From: Streptomyces sp. cf386
GTDB taxonomy: Bacteria > Actinomycetota > Actinomycetes > Streptomycetales > Streptomycetaceae
Reading direction: 5' to 3'
DNA: 64,000 nucleotides
NCBI RefSeq assembly: GCF_900103585.1
Contig: NZ_FNHV01000016.1
Span: forward strand, 1 to 64,000
The notes under the pieces are model-generated. The model saw nothing but the letters and a program-made list of their open reading frames with translations. It was not told where the DNA came from and made no database searches. Of this stretch, positions 1 to 7,610 are shown in pieces (the stretch's first letter is position 1; every line of letters begins with the position of its first letter). A program made the position numbers and the translations under genes.

Positions 1-2
1 AG

Positions 3-655
3 TGGGAGTACCTGCCGCAAGACCTCGGCTTCGGCTCGGGCATGACCTGCTGGCGCCGTCTGCGGGACTGGAACGAGGCCGGCGTCTGGCAGCGGCTGCA
101 CGAGGTCCTTCTCGCCGAACTCAACGCGGCTTCGCGCCTGGACTGGTCCCGCTGCGTGGTCGACTCCTCCCACGTCAGGGCGTTAAAAGGGGGAGCCAGA
201 CGGGACCGTCGCCGGTCGACCGGGGCCGGGCCGGCTCGAAACACCACGTCATCACCGACGGGCACGGCACCCCGCTCGCCGTCCTGCTGACCGGCGGCAA
301 CCGCAACGACGTCACTCAACTGATCCCGTTGCTCGACGCGATCCCGCCCGTCCGCGGCCGAGTTGGCAGGCCCCGCCGCAAGCCCGACTCGCTCTTCGCC
401 GACCGGGGCTACGACCACGACGTCTACCGCGATCAGGTCCGCGATCGCGGCATCGTGCCCGCTATCGCCAGACGCGGCACCCGACACGGCACCGGGCTGG
501 GTACTTACCGGTGGGTGGTTGAGCGAACCTTCGCCTGGCTCCACGGCTTCCGTCGTCTGCGCATCCGCTGGGAACGCAGAGCCGACATCCACGAAGCGTT
601 CCTCAAACTCGCCTGCTGCCTCATCACCCAACGACAACTCGGCTCATTGTGTTAG
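3..655 (+). mobile_element. IS5-family (IS427-like) transposase, 5' end outside window, two frames joined by slippery site
   Basis: A DDE transposase read in two frames. The first frame is open from the window edge to about 290 and carries VVDSSHVRALKGG, the first catalytic-Asp region. The second frame ends at 655 and carries KHHVITDGHGTPLAVLLTGG, FADRGYDHDVYRDQ and YRWVVERTFAWLHGFRRLRI, the DDE C-terminal half. The switch lies at gttaaaaggggga (182-194), an A4G5 slippery run consistent with a programmed -1 frameshift, as is usual in the IS427 group of IS5. The 5' end and left inverted repeat are outside the window. No right inverted repeat could be fixed after 655. It could be active if the rest is intact. 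Confidence 0.85.
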
Positions 656-714
656 CTGTTGTAAGTTCACTGTCAAAGAAGCCGAAACGACTGGGTTCGC
701 TGTCAAACGACTCG

Positions 715-733
715 ATTGGTGTAGGGTCTCGCG
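715..733. repeat. 19-bp direct repeat, copy 1
   Basis: ATTGGTGTAGGGTCTCGCG recurs at 1966-1984 as ATTGGTGTAGAATCTCGCG (17 of 19 identical, same orientation). The two copies bracket the 845-1873 gene. They could be transposition scars or a shared promoter-like element; the sequence alone does not decide. Confidence 0.4.
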
Positions 734-844
734 GCTCGTGTCATAGAGCATTGCGCTGACGAGCAGGTTCCTGATCTGTCTCAGGATGTTGGCCTACGAC
801 TCTGTCTCACCTCCGATGGCATTTCCTCGTGGGGCGACACAAGC

Positions 845-1873
845 GTGCTGGATGATGGGGCGGTGCAGCTCCCCTACGTCTACCGCGTCACCAAGTACGA
901 CCCTGCCAACCGTGACGAACACGGGCATTACACCGGCAGTGAGGACACCGTCAGCGATCACGGCGAGGTCGAGGCGTCTTATCTTCAGGCGGTCGCGGCC
1001 TTCGCCGGGGACAGCGGCGTCGATCACCTGGCCGTACGTGAACCACAGGTCCCGTCCTTGGCGCACTTCGGTGTGGAGCCTCCGGTGGACGGCTTTGGGT
1101 TGGACGGGCTCTTCCCTGGCGGCCCTACCGGTTTTCGCGACGGGGCAGAAGTACCGCTCGAAATCGGGCTGCAGCTGGTGCGCGCCATGTTGCGCGACAA
1201 CGGCGCCTGGTGCCGGCTGGAAGCGGAAGGCGCATTCGCGGTCCATGTGGGATGGGACCAGTACCTCTACATCAGCAGCAGCCGGCCTTGCGAGGAAGCG
1301 TTGGCCCACACCCGGGAGCTCGGACTGTTCCCAGAACGCCTGGACGCCTCCCCGTACGCCTTCGAGGCCGAGGAGGAAGAGCAGGTCATCCAGCGTCCCG
1401 GCGATGACGACTTCTGGGCCGACCTGCACAGGGCAGTCGTCACCGGCCAAGCAGGAATTCTGGAAGAGACGTATCTCGAAGGTGCCTCACGATGGCACCA
1501 CCTCACCAGCGACACCATCGACCCCGTTCGCGCTGGACTGGCTCCCCGCGCCCGTCTTGCCGTCTGGCCGCCCCTGTCCACCGACATCGACGCCATCCTG
1601 AGAGCCCTGCCCGCTGATGGCCTCGTCGAAGGCGTGTGGCAGAACGACGACGGCAACATCCGCAGCGCCATCGCCGAAGAGGACGAGTTCCCCGAACTGG
1701 CCGCCCGGATATCCCGTGCTCATTCCGCCGCGCTCCTGTCTGTATATGCGGGTGAATCTGTGCCTCTGTGCACTGCTGTCATGCCCGACAACGACGGAGT
1801 CCTACGGGCTCGTTGGCGAACCGAGCCGACGCCGAGTGACCGCGACTGGGCACTTCGTCAGCCCCAAGGGTGA
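845..1873 (+). CDS. Hypothetical protein, acidic, unknown function
   Basis: A 342-residue acidic protein beginning at a GTG (MLDDGAVQLPYVYRVTKYDP). No catalytic motif, signal peptide or membrane segment is evident, and I do not recognise the function. The frame is open upstream back to 773 and the extra codons read as plausible protein (LTSDGISSWGDTS), but they contain no ATG, GTG, TTG or CTG start before the in-frame stop at 770. The native start may therefore have been lost when the upstream IS-rich segment was rearranged, leaving the GTG at 845 as a fallback. Composition and codon use look genuinely coding. A hairpin follows the stop (1906-1933). Expression of a full-length product is uncertain. 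Confidence 0.6.
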   Translation: MLDDGAVQLPYVYRVTKYDPANRDEHGHYTGSEDTVSDHGEVEASYLQAVAAFAGDSGVDHLAVREPQVPSLAHFGVEPPVDGFGLDGLFPGGPTGFRDGAEVPLEIGLQLVRAMLRDNGAWCRLEAEGAFAVHVGWDQYLYISSSRPCEEALAHTRELGLFPERLDASPYAFEAEEEEQVIQRPGDDDFWADLHRAVVTGQAGILEETYLEGASRWHHLTSDTIDPVRAGLAPRARLAVWPPLSTDIDAILRALPADGLVEGVWQNDDGNIRSAIAEEDEFPELAARISRAHSAALLSVYAGESVPLCTAVMPDNDGVLRARWRTEPTPSDRDWALRQPQG

Positions 1874-1890
1874 GCGCTTCGACCTGCCAG

Positions 1891-1958
1891 TCTCAGATTG
1901 GTGGCCGACCGGCCACCGAGTGGCCATCGGTCGTGAGATTCGGCCACGGAATCTGAGA
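1891..1958. repeat. Nested palindromic element / possible terminator
   Basis: Outer arms TCTCAGATT (1891-1899) and AATCTGAGA (1950-1958) are perfectly complementary. Inside them is a strong hairpin, CGACCGGCCAC (1906-1916) against GTGGCCATCGGTCG (1920-1933), with one bulge. It lies 17 nt after the 845-1873 stop codon, so it may act as a terminator, but there is no T-tract and the double-palindrome layout also resembles a small non-autonomous mobile element. Confidence 0.5.
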
Positions 1959-2306
1959 TCCCACAATTGGTGTAGAATCTCGCGCTCCTCTTCATGCGAA
2001 GGCCCCGTGACCTGCGGCTTCTCCGGCTGCCGCACGCTGCTTCACCAAGATCTGTCTCAACTCCCGCTGCATTTCCCCGGGGAGAACAGAGAGGACGGCG
2101 TACCGGCAGGCCGCTGATGTCCCGCCCCAATCGATCTTGCCGCCGGGCGACGCCCTGACCTGCGGAGAGACTCAGTCGGGTGCGACATCGGAACCTTGCT
2201 GTCTCACTTGAACTTGTCGGCAGAGCGGGAACGGCGGTCTCGTCTCCGCGCGAGGCTTGTGCTGAACTGCGCAACACGATCCGTAAGTGACGACAGGGTG
2301 ACCGCG
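1959..2306. other. Non-coding gap
   Basis: Contains the second copy of the 19-bp direct repeat at 1966-1984. No gene-like ORF with convincing codon use or ribosome binding site was seen in the rest. Confidence 0.4.
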
Positions 2307-2424
2307 ATGCCTGTTGAGGGCGAGTACGAGCCGAGCCCGGCGCGGTGGGCGCGTGAACAGGTCGAGCTCTATGAGAGTTCGAGCGGCACGCAGGGCGCGA
2401 CGGTGTGGGACACGGGCAGCCCCG
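2307..2424 (+). pseudogene. N-terminal fragment of a deazaflavin (F420)-dependent nitroreductase family protein
   Basis: From ATG 2307 the frame reads MPVEGEYEPSPARWAREQVE followed by LYESSSGTQG, closely resembling the N-terminus of actinobacterial DDN-type F420-dependent nitroreductases/quinone reductases (GEYEPSP..W.R.QVE.YE.S.G). After about 38 residues the similarity stops and the frame runs into sequence antisense to the prenyltransferase gene. The family normally has about 130-150 residues, so three quarters are missing. It is a decapitated relic, not a functional gene. Confidence 0.6.
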
Positions 2425-2475
2425 CACCTGACCGCCGGCTCACCCCACTGACCAGGGATCCTCACCCAACTCCAA

Positions 2476-2488
2476 GCCCGAAACGGGC
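2476..2488 (-). terminator. Short hairpin after the chimeric prenyltransferase gene
   Basis: GCCCG-AAA-CGGGC is a perfect 5-bp stem 11 nt beyond the stop of the minus-strand gene ending at 2499. It lacks a proper T-run. Confidence 0.4.
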
Positions 2489-2498
2489 ATTACCCTGC

Positions 2499-4820
2499 TT
2501 ACCGCACTCTGACAGCCGCCGTGCCCGGTCCCTTGGCGGCGGGGTCGGTTTGGCGTTGGGCTGCGTACCAGCCCAGGGCTCGGATGAGGGCTTTGTGCTG
2601 ACTGGGCGGGAGAAGGCTATTGAGGGGTTTCCACGCCTCGTTGACGAGTGTCCGGCCGTCGTCCAGGCAGGCTTCCAAGGCGCCGCTGTGGGTGAGGAGT
2701 TCCGCGGCGTGGGCGGCGCCGTCGGGACTTTGCTGGTAGAGGCTGTCGCGCAGACGGTGGCGGTCTTCGTGATCGAGGAGGCCGGTGGCGTGTGCGACGG
2801 GGTAGGTGATGCGGCCGTTGAGGAGGTCCTCGGCGGGTGTCTTGGAAGATCGGCCCTGCTTTCGGTCTTCCGCGCTGGTGACACCGTCGAGCCCTGCGAC
2901 GTCGTCGCTGATCTGGTAGGCGGTGCCCACGGCTTCGAAGTACCGGCCCAGCGCCGCGATCTGTTCCTCGCCGGCACCGGCCAGTACCGCGGCGGCTTCG
3001 GCCATGCACCGGACAGGGACGCCGGTCTTGAGCCGGTGGGCGGTGTGGACCTGGGAGAGGAGCTGGTGGTGGTTGCCGGTGGCCGCAGCGTGTTCGAAGA
3101 CGCTGCGGGGTCCGGTCAGGTCGAGGGCCTGCCCTGTGTGTCCGGTGCGCAGGGCCTGGAGGCAGAGGCGGTAGACGCGCAGCGTCGTGGCCCCGTCGTG
3201 CTGAGGGATGCGCTGCAGAATGGGATCGAAGGTGAGGTAGGCGAGTGTGCCGGCATTGATAGTGGTGGGAATGCCGAAGCGGTGGTGGACGGTGGGCCGC
3301 CCGCGGCGCAGCAGGGAGGCGTCTTCGATGTCGTCGATGACGACGGAGGCGGTGTGGAGGAGTTCGGACACGGCGGTCAGTGGCCGGTAGGGCTCTGGGT
3401 CGACGCCCAGCAGGCAGAAGACGGCGCCGGTGATGTAGGGGCGCCAGGAGCGTCCCGGGTTGTCCAGGAGATGGCGCAGCGGGGCGATAAGGGACTGGTG
3501 GAGTCGGTCGAGGGTGTCATCGTCCAGCGGGGGGCTGGTGTCGGCGCCGGTGAGCGCGTGCAGGGAAGCAACGTCGGGGCTCGCCGGATAGACGGCGGCG
3601 GCCTCGGAGATGGAGATGTGGGAGATCCGGCGCATGTAGCGTTCCACGTCGCCGACCGTGCCGGAGGGCAGGGTTTCCATGAAAGCGTTCCCAGAGACGC
3701 GCGTGCCGTTCATGGTGCCGCTGACGGCGGCGGGGGCCTCGCAGAAGGCGCTGCCGCTCAGAACGGTGCGGATCTCATGACCGGCGGCAGTGCCCGCGAC
3801 CACAAGGTCCAGGCCGAGGCCGGGAATGCTGAGCACGGCGGTGGTGGGGTAACTCTCCAGGCTGGCCAGGGAAGTCCAGTGCTGGGTGGCCTGCCAGGTG
3901 AGGTCGTGGTGATAGCTGACCGAGCCGTCGGGGGCGACGGCGGTCGCCCTGGTGAACAACGGCGTGCTTTCTGCGGTGACGGGATCGGTGTGCTGGCCTC
4001 GGATGACGGCGATGTCCCAGCCGTTGGCGAGCTGCACACCACTCCACAGCCAGGAGCGGTCGGCAATTCCCTGCACCCGACTGGAGCGGCGGAGCCTACC
4101 GCCCCAGTCGTTCTCCAACCAGGAGCGCCCCTCGACGCATTCCCAGGCGCTGCCTTGGGCCCGCACACGACCGCTGGCACGTAGGCGGGGGATGAAGTAC
4201 GAAGTCGTCGCATCGCTCCCGTCGGGGCGAGGCCCGGGGTAGTGGCCATGGACGTCGAACTGCGGGACGGCCGGCTTCTGTGGCGTCAGACGCAGTTCCA
4301 GTTCCACCTCGCCCCGGACGGTGAAGAGGAAACTTCCGTCGTCCTCGGCACGCAGCGCGGCCTGTTCGCCCAGCACCAGGTCCAGCCGCTCGGCGCAGTC
4401 GGCGACCTCGCCCTTGAGCAGGCGGTCGGGCAGGGGAACTCCCTCGGCCAGAACGTCCGTCAGGGCACTGCGGACCCGCGGATCCATCGCCTCGTCCCCG
4501 CAGACCGAGGCACGGATCGTTTCCACAAGATCAGGACTCAACCAGCTGCCGCACACCGGTCCCTGCGGGCCGCTGCAACTGAAGAGCAGCCCATAACCGG
4601 GGCCGGTGCCCGACCCGCAGCCATGGCCCTCCCGGAAGACAGCGGCCGTCCAACGGTAGGCACCGCCACTCTCACCGCGAAGATCACCGCTGAGACACCA
4701 TGCCTCCATCTCGGCCTCAGGGTGCGGCGTGCCGAACGGTGCGGTGGCAGCATCGGCGCGAGGTGCGGGCAGCGGCGCCGCAGGCGCGGTAATGGAGCGG
4801 GTGTCGTGGGTCACGGACAA
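2499..4820 (-). CDS. Chimeric protein: CrtC/AttH-like lipocalin-fold domain fused to trans-prenyl diphosphate synthase
   Basis: A 773-residue two-domain protein. Residues about 30-410 resemble the CrtC/AttH (hydroxyneurosporene synthase-like) lipocalin-fold family: YFIPRLRASGRV, WLENDWGG, WLWSGVQLANGWDIAVI. Residues about 425-765 are a trans-isoprenyl diphosphate synthase with the first Asp-rich motif DDIED (about 495-499), RRGRPTVHHRFG just after it, GQALDLTG, KTGVP, and a second Asp motif DDVAG (about 636-640); the final Gly there is common in actinobacterial GGPP synthases. The GRPTVHHRFG and EDLLNGRITYPVAHA context recalls eukaryote-type GGPPS. I infer that the synthase domain makes an allylic diphosphate that the N-terminal domain hydrates, cyclises or binds. 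CrtC proteins hydrate isoprenoid double bonds. Start: TTG 4820, alternative GTG 4814; neither has a strong RBS. No signal peptide. Divergent from an ABC exporter. The product is unknown. Confidence 0.85.
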   Translation of the reverse strand: MSVTHDTRSITAPAAPLPAPRADAATAPFGTPHPEAEMEAWCLSGDLRGESGGAYRWTAAVFREGHGCGSGTGPGYGLLFSCSGPQGPVCGSWLSPDLVETIRASVCGDEAMDPRVRSALTDVLAEGVPLPDRLLKGEVADCAERLDLVLGEQAALRAEDDGSFLFTVRGEVELELRLTPQKPAVPQFDVHGHYPGPRPDGSDATTSYFIPRLRASGRVRAQGSAWECVEGRSWLENDWGGRLRRSSRVQGIADRSWLWSGVQLANGWDIAVIRGQHTDPVTAESTPLFTRATAVAPDGSVSYHHDLTWQATQHWTSLASLESYPTTAVLSIPGLGLDLVVAGTAAGHEIRTVLSGSAFCEAPAAVSGTMNGTRVSGNAFMETLPSGTVGDVERYMRRISHISISEAAAVYPASPDVASLHALTGADTSPPLDDDTLDRLHQSLIAPLRHLLDNPGRSWRPYITGAVFCLLGVDPEPYRPLTAVSELLHTASVVIDDIEDASLLRRGRPTVHHRFGIPTTINAGTLAYLTFDPILQRIPQHDGATTLRVYRLCLQALRTGHTGQALDLTGPRSVFEHAAATGNHHQLLSQVHTAHRLKTGVPVRCMAEAAAVLAGAGEEQIAALGRYFEAVGTAYQISDDVAGLDGVTSAEDRKQGRSSKTPAEDLLNGRITYPVAHATGLLDHEDRHRLRDSLYQQSPDGAAHAAELLTHSGALEACLDDGRTLVNEAWKPLNSLLPPSQHKALIRALGWYAAQRQTDPAAKGPGTAAVRVR

Positions 4821-4976
4821 AACCTAGGGCGGTCGTGACCAGCGGCTGCCTTACAACCAGGGTTCTCACCGGTACGGATGGTTCATGGGCCGGCCTGCCG
4901 CTTAACCCGTGACCCCGCCGACGTCGTGGCGTTGGCCACCCGGCCGGCAACGGCGAAAACTTGGGAAGGGGGCCCG
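4821..4976. promoter_or_regulatory. Divergent intergenic region between the chimera and the ABC exporter
   Basis: 156 bp separate the two opposed starts and must hold both promoters if the genes are expressed separately. No clear palindromic operator was found. A strong RBS, GGGAAGGGGG, precedes the GTG at 4977 and decides that start over the ATG at 4878. Confidence 0.4.
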
Positions 4977-5588
4977 GTGGAGGTCAGCGGTGTGCACCAC
5001 GCCTACCGCCGTCGGCGCGCGGTCCTGCGCGGGGTGGACCTGAGGCTGCGCGGCGGGGTACTGGCCGGGATCGTCGGGGAGAACGGGGCGGGCAAGACCA
5101 CTCTGCTGAAGATCCTCTCCGGTGAGCTGCGCGCGGATCGCGGCACGGTCCGCCACGACGGCAGGTTCGGCTACTGTCCGCAGGCGGCCGTCCTCAACGA
5201 CGCGCTCACCGTCCGTCAGCACCTGGAGTTCTTCAGGGCCGCCTACGCACTCCCCGACCTGCACCGCGCCGAAGAAGTGATGGACCGGCTGCACTTTCGT
5301 CAGTACGACCAGCAGCAGGCCAAAACGCTCAGCGGCGGCACCCGCCAGAAACTCAACCTCACCCTCGCTCTGATGCACGACCCGCAAGTGCTGCTGCTGG
5401 ACGAGCCCTACCAGGGCTTCGACTGGGAGACCTACCAACGCTTCTGGGACCTGGCCGCGCTGCTGCGCCAGGAAGGTCGCTCCGTCCTGGTCGTCTCCCA
5501 CCTGGCCTACGACACCGCCCGCCTGGACGAGCTTTGGCGCTTGGAAGACGGCCTCCTGCAGCCTGTACAGGAGGCGTTGGTCTCATGA
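4977..5588 (+). CDS. ABC transporter ATP-binding protein
   Basis: About 203 residues starting at GTG 4977 (VEVSGVHHAYRRRRAVLRGV). Walker A GENGAGKTT, Q-loop region FGYCPQ, signature LSGGTRQK, Walker B VLLLDEP and a switch His (VVSHLAYD) are all present, so the ATPase should be competent. It resembles ABC-2 type exporter ATPases of the drug/lipid family. The stop overlaps the start of the permease gene (ATGA), so the two are translationally coupled. Position beside the divergent lipocalin-prenyltransferase chimera suggests export of its isoprenoid product or self-protection; this is inference from location only. An ATG at 4878 is in frame, but the added residues do not look like ABC sequence. 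Confidence 0.9.
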   Translation: MEVSGVHHAYRRRRAVLRGVDLRLRGGVLAGIVGENGAGKTTLLKILSGELRADRGTVRHDGRFGYCPQAAVLNDALTVRQHLEFFRAAYALPDLHRAEEVMDRLHFRQYDQQQAKTLSGGTRQKLNLTLALMHDPQVLLLDEPYQGFDWETYQRFWDLAALLRQEGRSVLVVSHLAYDTARLDELWRLEDGLLQPVQEALVS

Positions 5589-6415
5589 AGAGTCACGGCC
5601 ACGCAGGGCTGTTTGTCACCGCGACCCGGTACGCGCTGGCCGAGCATCTGCGCAACCGCTTCGCGATGGTTCTCATCGCCGGCTTCATCCCGCTGTGGAC
5701 CACCCTCGCCTACCTTTCGATCCCCAGCACCCGGACCAGATTCCAGCTCAGCGCCACCAAGGACATCCTGACCCCGGCCGGCAACCAGCTCACTGAAATC
5801 ACCGGTGCCCTGAACGCCGTCACCCTGATCATCGGCTTCATGATGTTCGCCTCCGCCTTCGCCGGCGGCAACTTCGACCGACGCCTCGCACTGGCCGGCT
5901 ACCCCCGCACCCACCTCCTCCTCGCCAAAATCACCTCTCTCACCCTCGCCTCCGGCGCCGTCGCCGCCTACGCCACCGCCCTCACCCACCTGCTCTGGAC
6001 CCCCGAGCAGCCCCTCTACCTCGCCGCCGCCCTGTTCAGCGCCGCCATGACCTACGGCGCCATCGGGGTCGCCCTGGGCTCACTTTTGAGGAAGGAAGTC
6101 GAGGGCATGTTCACCATCGTCATGATCAGCGTCATCGACCTCGCCCTGCAGAACCCGATCGCGAACTCCGGCTCCGACAGCCCCGTCGTACGCCTATTGC
6201 CCTCCTACGGGGCCATGCAGGCCAGCACCGCCGCCGGCTTCTCCACCACCGCCCTGCCCAGCTACCTCGGCATCCAGCTGCTCTGGTTCACCGCCGCCGC
6301 ACTCATCAGCCTCGCCACCTTCCACCGCCGCACCCGCAACACCCTCCCGACGCGCACCCACATCCCCCATAGCCGACACACCAAGTTCAGCGCAGCAGAC
6401 TCCGAACACGCCTGA
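5585..6415 (+). CDS. ABC-2 type transporter permease
   Basis: 276 residues beginning MKSHGHAGLFVTATRYALAE, with about six hydrophobic segments (for example IIGFMMFASAFAGG and LAAALFSAAMTYGAIGVALG) and a polar C-terminal tail. It has the shape of an ABC-2 permease that dimerises with the ATPase encoded directly upstream. ATG 5585 overlaps the upstream TGA by four bases. The pair probably forms one exporter in the membrane; substrate unknown. The downstream boundary is a strong GCCCCCTG/CAGGGGGC hairpin at 6469-6500. Confidence 0.85.
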   Translation: MKSHGHAGLFVTATRYALAEHLRNRFAMVLIAGFIPLWTTLAYLSIPSTRTRFQLSATKDILTPAGNQLTEITGALNAVTLIIGFMMFASAFAGGNFDRRLALAGYPRTHLLLAKITSLTLASGAVAAYATALTHLLWTPEQPLYLAAALFSAAMTYGAIGVALGSLLRKEVEGMFTIVMISVIDLALQNPIANSGSDSPVVRLLPSYGAMQASTAAGFSTTALPSYLGIQLLWFTAAALISLATFHRRTRNTLPTRTHIPHSRHTKFSAADSEHA

Positions 6416-6468
6416 CCAGCCAACACCGCTCCGGGCCGGGAAGCCAGCGTCCCCGAACGCCGACGTCA

Positions 6469-6500
6469 GCCCCCTGCGTCGGCCGATGCAATCAGGGGGC
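6469..6500. terminator. Inverted repeat between convergent genes
   Basis: GCCCCCTG (6469-6476) and CAGGGGGC (6493-6500) form a perfect 8-bp stem between the permease stop and the stop of the small minus-strand gene at 6506, and so could terminate both. Confidence 0.6.
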
Positions 6501-6505
6501 CCAGG

Positions 6506-6679
6506 TCAGCTGGCGTATGCCGGCTGTCCGCAGCCCGTGCACATGTAGATCTCTCCGGGGTAGTCGCGGATGCTCGCACCCGTGGCGCTGGCCGTCCGGC
6601 GGCGTACACGGGTGTACCGAGGATCACTGTCGTCACAGAGGACGCGGATGTCCTGCTTGCGGCGGCGGTCACGGGTCAT
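6506..6679 (-). CDS. Small Arg-rich hypothetical protein
   Basis: 57 residues: a very basic N-terminus (MTRDRRRKQDIRVL), a middle segment RYTRVRRRT and a C-terminal CTGCGQPAYAS with one CxxC pair. The ATG at 6679 is preceded by a good RBS (AGGGAGGA about 6 nt upstream), which supports translation. Function unknown; the basic start and single CxxC could suit nucleic-acid or metal binding, but nothing proves it. It lies downstream of the transposon remnant, on the same strand. Confidence 0.55.
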   Translation of the reverse strand: MTRDRRRKQDIRVLCDDSDPRYTRVRRRTASATGASIRDYPGEIYMCTGCGQPAYAS

Positions 6680-6839
6680 CGGGAGTCCTCCCTGGCACGC
6701 CCACGCCCGCGCCGAAGCGAGGAGAAACAAGTCGCCGTACGCGATTCGGGGAACCTTGTCCGTCTGCGGGGCGTGGGTGCTGGTCCGCGGGGATTCCGGC
6801 GCTGCGTTGCCGCCTCGCCGGGCATCCCATCCGCGCACC

Positions 6840-7177
6840 CGGAGGGCTCAGGACTTCCAGAACGGAAACCTGTCAACAGCTCACGGACATGTGCGGCCCG
6901 TTCGAGGACCTGGAGCCGTTCACCTTCCTGCAGCTGGTCCAGCACCACCGAGGCGATCTCCTCGCATCGTCAGCCGCTGGGCCGGGCTGGTCGGGAATCA
7001 AGGTGCCCGATCGGAGAACAGCAACTTTTTCAACGACAGGCGCAGAAGCCGGCCCCGACCGTCCTTGAGAACGACCTCATTGCCTGCCGTGGTCGCGGCC
7101 AATTCCACCACCTCGACGGCCTCCCCGTCGTAGCGAAAACGTGTTCCGACCCCCACCCGGGCTCCGGCCCCGCTCAC
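6840..7177 (-). pseudogene. TnsB/Mu-type transposase remnant, N-terminal part
   Basis: From GTG 7177 the frame reads GVGTRFRYDGEAVEVVEL then GNEVVLKDGRGRLLRLSLKK before a TGA at 6998. In another frame the similarity continues as VVLDQLQEGERLQVLERAAH and VRELLTGFRSGS (about 6950-6860). This matches the N-terminus of Streptomyces TnsB-like DDE transposases, which begin with this small beta domain and a helical region before the integrase core. The core (DDE domain) is absent: a frameshift followed by truncation. It overlaps the end of the TnsA-like remnant just upstream, the usual TnsA-TnsB order. Confidence 0.6.
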
Positions 7178-7610
7178 GCTCTCCCTGCCTCAACACATGT
7201 GCAGGGCTGAGGGGTTGGTCGAGATCTGTGCGGAGATGGTTCGCCCAAAGCAAGTGATAGACCGCGGCACGGACGTGGGGCTCTAGCCAACGGGGCAGGC
7301 ACCGGACTGCCTCGTCCAGCAGGACGCCGTCGAGGCCGGCTCGGCGTAGCTCATCCAGGATCCTGGATGAGAATAACCAGTCCCGCCAGTAGCCGGCCAG
7401 AAAGCGGATGTTCTCCAGTTCCGCCTCCGGCGGCTCATTCCAGACCTCGTACCGTCAGCAACGGGACTCCACCGCACGCCGGGTCCAGTCGAAGGTGGAT
7501 GCCACCTCGGGCCGACGCAGCCGTTGACGTGACTTGACGTCAACCACGATCAGTCCCTGGCCGGTGATCAGCAGATAGTCCGGGGGTCGCGTCCGCTGGA
7601 GTGGTGTATT
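7078..7610 (-). pseudogene. TnsA-like endonuclease remnant, cut by the IS256-type element
   Basis: The minus-strand frame reads RPPDYLLITGQGLIVVDVKS, RRPEVASTFDWTRRAVES, an in-frame TGA at 7455-7457, then RYEVWNEPPEAELENIRFLA and further to a stop at 7078. The PDYLL...VVDVK core is the catalytic Asp/Lys region of TnsA-type heteromeric transposase endonucleases. The stop sits where homologues carry RGWRYEVW, so a Trp codon probably mutated to TGA. The N-terminal part is missing because the IS256-like element begins at about 7611. Together with the adjacent TnsB-like fragment it marks a dead Tn7-like (TnsAB) element. Confidence 0.6.

Noticed and set aside
2196..4184. A 662-codon plus-strand open frame
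   Set aside because: Apart from the short nitroreductase relic at its start, it is antisense to the lipocalin-prenyltransferase gene, with no protein-like motifs.
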